From Megascapheus bottae (Eukaryota; Chordata; Mammalia; Rodentia; Geomyidae), in NCBI GenBank assembly GCA_024803745.1, contig JANJXV010000043.1, positions 1,447,501 through 1,511,500 of the forward strand: DNA of 64,000 nucleotides. Direction: 5' to 3'. Both the position numbers and the translations under genes were made by a program. This document shows positions 59,171 to 64,000 of this stretch, one piece after another (positions within the stretch are counted from its first letter, which is position 1; each line of letters opens with the position of its first letter). A model generated the notes under the pieces. It saw only the letters and a list, made by a program, of their open reading frames with translations, searched no databases and had not been told where the DNA came from.

Positions 59171-59850
59171 ACCAATCTTCCCTGGGTGAACTTGATCATC
59201 AGAGTAGAAGTTTTGTTTCTCTCCCATCACCTGGGGGTAAGGGTGTGTTTTGTCTTGGGTTTGTATCTTCTGTTAGGTTGAAAGAAAGTGTGGGTTGATG
59301 GAACAGAATTCTTCACTGTACTTCATTCCCTGATCCGTTTTGGCATTTCCTGAGTTGGTATTTCTTTGTGGAATCTCAAATCCAACAGGATACCACACAC
59401 TTTATGGTGCTCCTGGGATTTTTTTGTTTGCTTCTTTTGTTTTTGTTGTGTTTTTATTTACCAAGCCTAATGCTTAAACTCAGTGCCTGACAACTTTCCT
59501 GGAGCTTATTCTTCAGGCTGGCACTATTACTTGTGCCCTTGCACCACTTCCTGCTTGTTCTTAGGATGTGGAACCAAAAAATATTACCTGGATTTTCATG
59601 TATGCTGGTCAAGCACACTTCCACCCAGCCAAACTCTCAGACATAGCCTGTGCTTTTTAGAGGGTCTCTTTCTGAGAGAAAGTGCGAGGGTGGGGGGAAG
59701 AATGGAAGGAATGAAGGAAAGAATTAAGAAAGAAGACAAAAGGCCATTATCTCCAGTTGCACTGGTGCAGTACTAATCATTCTATTCTAATAATGATTAC
59801 TTTCACTTTTACACCAATCATACTGCAATAGAACAGGAAATTAGCTTCAC
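59160..59850. repeat. Array flank repeat, copy 3, containing a reversed IDL-Geo SINE
   Basis: Direct repeat of 61490-61990. The embedded reversed SINE at 59455-59660 has its counterpart at 61690-61880, so it was inserted before the unit was duplicated. Confidence 0.7.
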
Positions 59851-60179
59851 CTAATTATAAAATAGGAGTCCAGGTACAGAAGATCTGCTCCTATGGACTC
59901 ATCAAAAGAAAAATAATTTCTTACCAAGTCAAAACAGTTAAGATCCAGAATCTTCTAATCTCATTCCCTCTATCCATAAGCAATGATTCCAATGCAAACA
60001 TAGCAAAAATAGTTTGGTTTAAACACTAAAAATTACATTACTATAGCTCATTTGGGGATGCTATTCCCTGCTGATTTACCCTGTTGCACCATCTATGATA
60101 ATTTAGGCACAGCATACACAGTGTCCTAGGAATCTCCGGGGCTGAGTTGACAAAATACAACTTAGACATTTGTGCACTC

Positions 60180-61010
60180 TGTGCCTTTGGTCAGAATTCT
60201 ATCAGAGATATAATTTAATCATTGCAAATGAGGGCAATCATGCAACCTACATTCCCCTGGGCCAGGTCTGCTCTAACATAATTTTACTCGGTCTATCATT
60301 TACTTAGAAATTTTTGTATGGTTATAATTAGATGCTCATTGTTTTTAACTGTGTGTACGTATGAGCATATGCTATACATAAACATACATTTTAATATATA
60401 TATATATACATACACACAGAGACACACAGATACACAGACACACATGCACACACACACACACTCACATATACAATATCTTCTTAACACAATCATCTACTGA
60501 TGGGCATCTCAGGTGACTCCATGTCTTAGCTATGGAAAGTAATTCTGCAATCAATATAATGTTCCTGCGTCTTGCTTTTGGTAATTTGGGTAAATGCCCA
60601 GGAGAGAGATTGCTAGACTGAATGGGAGCTCCTTAAATAGTCCCTGAGGAACCTCTACATTGCTTCTGATACTGTTTGAAACATACTCACTTATGTGTGG
60701 ATTCTCAATATTTCCACGCAGAGACCCCAATAGTGAGTCATTGCTGTTGTACTGTTTGGATCTTATATTGTCCTATTAAGCTACTAAACACCTGTTGTTC
60801 CTTTGGTCTTGACATCTCTCTCAACCTGATTCCCTCTTATTTCATCCACTACCAAGTGAATGCCATTATATTATCTTGTCTGTGGTGGTGTAGAATTACC
60901 CACATATATATATATATATATACACACATATATTCACATATATATATATATTCACATACAACACAGACACACACATACACAGAATATTTTCTTCTCTTTA
61001 TATCTTCAAT
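60180..61010 (-). mobile_element. Old L1 3' fragments with TA-rich microsatellites
   Basis: Decayed 3' pieces with stretches such as 'GATGGGCATCTCAGGTGACTCC' (ORF2 C-terminus in reverse). TA/CA microsatellites lie at 60390-60470 and 60900-60985. Confidence 0.65.
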
Positions 61011-61214
61011 TGTGTGTGTAGGCCTCACAGACTATGGGATTCTGGGAAGGGCCAAGTAATCAAATGTGTTCAAAACATTGGGAAAGGCAGCAGCCTTTTG
61101 GCTCTAGATTGCAATCCTATTCAGGAAATTTTGATTTGAAATCCATGGTTCCCCAAGGCGGGGCAAAAGTTACAGGGGCTTGTTATCCCTACAGATCTAA
61201 GCTCCTGTCAATGA

Positions 61215-61395
61215 CCCAACTGGTAGAGTGCTTGCCTAGAATGCACAAACACTTGACTTCCATTCCTTGGAACCACATACATAGAAAAACCAGAATTGGT
61301 CCTGTGGCTCACGTGGTATAGCAATAGCTTTGGAACAGCAACCCAAGGGAAGTTCTCAGGCCTTGAGTTTAATTGGCAGAAATCTCCACCCCCGC
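61215..61395 (+). mobile_element. IDL-Geo-type SINE
   Basis: 'GTAGAGTGCTTGCCTAGAATGC' at the left half, 'GTGGCTCACGTGGTATAGCA' at the right half. Confidence 0.8.
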
Positions 61396-61489
61396 CTGCT
61401 AAAAAAAAAGAACTATTCATCCTTAAATGCATTCCTCCTTTTACTTGCTGTAGGCTGGCATCACAGGTGTGGCCAACAAATACCTACCT

Positions 61490-61990
61490 CCTAGCCCTCC
61501 CTCATAACCCCAGAGGGTATGTATGGGTTTTGTTTGGGTTTCATACCTTCTCTTAGGTTGAAAGGTGCATAATCCTTCACTGTCCTTCATCACTTGATGT
61601 GTGTTGGCATTTCCTGATTTGGTAATTGTGTAGGGAATCTCTGATCCATCATGGCTGTCTAGAGTTTAGATTGGTCTTTGGCTCTTTTTTTTCTTCTTCT
61701 TGGTGACACTGGAGGCTGAAACTCAGTGCCTATCACTTTCCTTGAGCTTCTTCTTCTTCAGGCTATCACTATCACTTGAGTCCCTGCAGCACTTTCTGCT
61801 TTTTCTTAGTATGTGAAATGAAAGAATACTACCTGTGTCTTCATGTATGATAGTAAGGCACACTTCCACCCTACCAAACTCTCATGACTAGCCTGTGCTT
61901 TTTAAAGAGTCCCTCTGAGAGAAACAAGTGGTGTGGAGGAAGGAAGATAAAAGTCCTGTGCTACTATTTTGTTGATGCATAATATTCTAA
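61490..61990. repeat. Array flank repeat, copy 4
   Basis: Direct repeat of 59210-59850, continuing rightward into the R4 copy through 62050-62265. Confidence 0.7.
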
Positions 61991-62267
61991 GTTATTTCAC
62001 CTTCTACTTCCAGCAGACTGCAATAGAATAGGAAAGAAGCATGAAAGATTTTCAAAATGAGCAGACAATTCTGGTTTTCTTATCATTACCAAATGTGCTT
62101 ATCAAACTTTGAGAGTGTTGAGTGAACTTGCAATCCAGACAATCAGGAGAAAGACCATACTTACTTCATGTCTTTATTCTCTTTCAGGATTCAAAGGTGT
62201 CCTAGAATTTCAGGCAAAAGGAATGACTGCTCTCTCAGGTTTATTGTTGTATGGTTGCTCCCTCAGC

Positions 62268-62860
62268 AGGGGTCCAACCTGGGAAGTGCTAACAAATATC
62301 AGATGGGGAAAAATGGCCCTGGGATGCCATGGATGGACAAAGCCCTACTGTATGGGGAGTGGATATTAAAGTGAACTTAGTGATAACATTCAAGGAGGAA
62401 ATGAAGGGCCAGTTGCACAGGTGCTGGTGACCATGATTGGTTACCAAGCAGTGTTGGTGGAGAAGACAAGAGGCCATACACCTGTGTTGCCCCAGGGCAA
62501 GGCCCAAGTGCAAGGGAATCTGGGCGAATGGCAGTGACCGAGGGGCTCAGAGAGGACTAGCAAGTCGTGCCTGGGTGGTTTTGAGGAGGGCGTGGCTGGA
62601 AGGCCAGGCGAGGTGCATGTTCGGAGACCCCCGTCTCAAAAGCCAGGGATTGGCTAGTGTGAGCCAGGGAGGAGCTTACAGGGGGAGCTGTCGGATGCGG
62701 CAGAACAGCCAGAGAAGATATAATGAGCGGAACTGGCCAGCTGGCTCTTTCTGGACGATGGCGCCTGGAGGATCAGGAGGGAGAGGAGTGCCTCGCAGGG
62801 ATTGACCAGAAAGAGCAGTGCCAGAGCACGGTGTGTGAGTGATCCACGTGATCCAGCCAG
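62268..62860 (+). promoter_or_regulatory. Promoter-like region of elongin-A-like array copy R4
   Basis: This conserved region (R1-R4) leads into the coding units. It has a reversed CCAAT box (ATTGGC, 62649-62654) and a TATA-like box (ATATAATG, 62718-62725), about 65 bases apart. The predicted start would be near 62750, about 165 bases before the ATG at 62914. In R1 the same place has a perfect TATAAAA. This supports a Pol II promoter; activity is not shown. Confidence 0.55.
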
Positions 62861-62913
62861 GCGGGTGAGTGACCCGGGCCTCTGTGGGATGACTCGGCCG
62901 GGTGGGCATCGGG

Positions 62914-63400
62914 ATGGAGGCGCTCCAGTGGGCATGCAGGGCCGTGAGGCAGCTCCAGGAGGGCCTGGGCTCCAGCACCGACACGGAGGAGCTGCGCAAA
63001 TCCTTGAGGCTGCTCTCGGTGCTGCCGATCACGCCCGAAATCCTGGCAGCCATGGGAGTCAGCAGGACGGTGGAGGGCTTGTGGACACCGCCGCGGGTGG
63101 GCGTGGAGGTCCAGCGCTGGGAAAACTTGGCTGCGCTAAGAGGCTCTGAGCCTGATCTCTGAGCAGGACGGCACTCAGGACTCCACGAGGGAGGGTCTGG
63201 GGCAGAGAGATGGGCAGGGGGAGCCGGTCCAGGGGGAAGAGGAGCAGGAGGACGAAGACCAGAAGGAAGAGTACCAAGATGAGGAGGACAAGGAGGAGGA
63301 GCAGGAGCAGGAGGCAGAGCAGAACCGGGAGGAGATTTTGGAGTCATCCAGTGAGGACGTGATGTGTCAGAGCATCGGGGGGGTAACCCACTGGAGCTGA
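62914..63400 (+). pseudogene. Elongin-A-like unit 1: TFIIS N-terminal (LW) domain and acidic tail, frameshifted
   Basis: The ATG at 62914 (MEALQWACRAVRQLQ) opens a frame with the hallmark 'LPITPEILAAMGVSRTVEGL', closely matching the TFIIS N-terminal (LW) domain of elongin A ('LPIT..ILA.TGV..TV'). In elongin A this domain lies at the extreme N-terminus; the protein stimulates Pol II elongation and pairs with elongins B and C. After 'EGLW' the frame diverges from unit 2 and stops at 63160-63162. The acidic segment that should follow (EEEQEDEDQKEEYQDEEDKE) is in another frame, 63140-63400, with a TGA at 63398-63400. A small indel near 63075-63110 probably caused the break. A splice donor-like GGTGAGTGA follows at 63401. 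Confidence 0.75.
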
Positions 63401-63401
63401 G

Positions 63402-63860
63402 GTGAGTGACACGAGAGTCCCTGAGGAGGTGGTGAGTGGGACGCAGACGGAGTGGGTGTGGGGAGCCTTGAGGCAGCTCCAGCAGCACCTGACCTCTGGA
63501 AAGGACGGGGAGAGGGTGCGCCAAACCTTGAGACTGCACTCGGTGCTGCCCATCACGCCGGAAATGTTGGCAGCCACGGGTATGAGAAGCACAGTGGAGG
63601 GCTTCTGGAAACACCCGCGGGTGGGCACTTTGGCCCAGGAGCTGGCCATGCGCTTGTTTCTCGTGGGCCCCAACTCGAATCAAATGGCCGTGCTTTGCCC
63701 AGGGGCTCCAGAGCCCAGAGGGGAGGAGGAAGAAGAGCAGGAGGGGAGCAATGGAAGGAGAAGGTTGTGGCTCCTTTCGGGGAGAGCTGGGCGAGTGCCC
63801 TGGCGATCCAGGAAGCCAGGTGAGGGGCCCATGAGTCTCTGCAGCTGTGGTCTGGAGTAG
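63402..63860 (+). CDS. Elongin-A-like unit 2: LW domain and short acidic tail (partial gene)
   Basis: A frame open for 153 codons from 63402. Residues about 22-90 form the LW domain (ALRQLQQHL, LPITPEMLAATGMRSTVEGF, HPRVGTLAQEL), followed by an acidic run EEEEEQEG (108-115) and an Arg-rich end. The first codon of the frame is GTG, and the first in-frame ATG is inside the domain (63561-63566 region), so it is not a free-standing gene: it is more likely an exon or a duplicated fragment. No elongin BC-binding box is present. A donor-like AGGTGAGGGG lies at about 63819-63828, and the frame ends in TAG at 63858. Family assignment is firm at domain level, gene status is open. Confidence 0.65.
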   Translation: MSDTRVPEEVVSGTQTEWVWGALRQLQQHLTSGKDGERVRQTLRLHSVLPITPEMLAATGMRSTVEGFWKHPRVGTLAQELAMRLFLVGPNSNQMAVLCPGAPEPRGEEEEEQEGSNGRRRLWLLSGRAGRVPWRSRKPGEGPMSLCSCGLE

Positions 63861-64000
63861 ACTCGGGATGCAAAATCTGTCGATGTGCAGAGATGAGGGG
63901 CAGCTCCAGCAGCGCCCGACATCCAGCCCCAATGCAGACCAGGTGTGCAAAGTCTTTAGAATGCTGTCCATCTTGCCTCGGGAATCAGAACAGTGAAGGG
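63861..64000 (+). CDS. Elongin-A-like unit 3, start only (cut by window edge)
   Basis: The third tandem copy begins with 'GGGGCAGCTCCAGCAGCGCCC' at about 63898 and aligns with the first third of the LW domain of units 1 and 2 ('CTCCATCTTGCCTCGG' for LPIT). A stop and an indel are visible, so it is probably decayed. The rest is outside the window. Confidence 0.55.

Noticed and set aside
62676..63971. Minus-strand open frame of 431 codons
   Set aside because: It is the antisense of the GC-rich elongin-type units. It is Pro/Ser-rich without a domain and exists because acidic-coding GAG/GAA runs read as CTC/TTC on the other strand.

Overview
This is AT-rich nuclear DNA from a mammal, almost certainly a rodent. 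It holds single-exon olfactory receptor (OR) copies, many LINE-1 (L1) fragments, two retroviral fossils and dozens of tRNA-derived SINEs. The commonest SINE has a left half like the rodent ID element (tRNA-Ala-derived) and a right half matching, as I recall it, the IDL-Geo dimer of Geomyoidea (kangaroo rats, pocket mice, pocket gophers). The clade call is therefore fairly good; the species cannot be told from the sequence.

Region 1 (about 1-47,000) is an OR cluster. Six copies of one class II subfamily (closest to family OR7, by recognition) all lie on the minus strand: A 3303-4245, B 8340-9310, C 15129-16072, D 22271-28642, E 33825-34745, F 43784-44701. Only A keeps an unbroken seven-helix frame, and even A has no ATG at the usual start. 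The others carry stops, frameshifts and deletions. The cluster grew by tandem duplication: the C and E segments are paralogous over several kilobases, and B, D and F share another set of upstream blocks. A conserved block one to a few kilobases upstream of every copy is the best candidate for the promoter or first exon.

Later insertions reshaped the duplicates. A betaretrovirus-like provirus (22501-27926, two LTRs, 6-bp target duplication) splits copy D inside its KAFSTC-type motif. A twin-primed L1 (about 18972-21354) lies downstream of the copy-D end of the C segment, and the E segment preserves the empty site. A young L1 is nested in an older one (31165-31954 within 30905-33705). A separate, older gammaretrovirus-like pol fossil lies at 7185-7885.

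Region 2 (about 47,000-55,045) is mostly L1: a 5' fragment (47965-49685) and a longer copy (51580-55045) with 5'UTR, ORF1, endonuclease and an internal deletion.

Region 3 (49,686-50,240 and 55,050-64,000) holds a locally amplified family of direct and inverted repeats. Its richest copy (62268-64000) is GC-rich, has a TATA/CCAAT-like promoter and contains three tandem units. The first two encode a TFIIS N-terminal (LW) domain of the elongin A type followed by an acidic stretch; the third is cut by the window edge. This looks like a lineage-specific expansion of an elongin-A-like gene and is the least ordinary part of the window.

No bacterial features, CRISPR arrays, rRNA genes or functional tRNA genes were seen. 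All boundaries of repeats are by eye and approximate unless a target duplication or LTR end fixes them.
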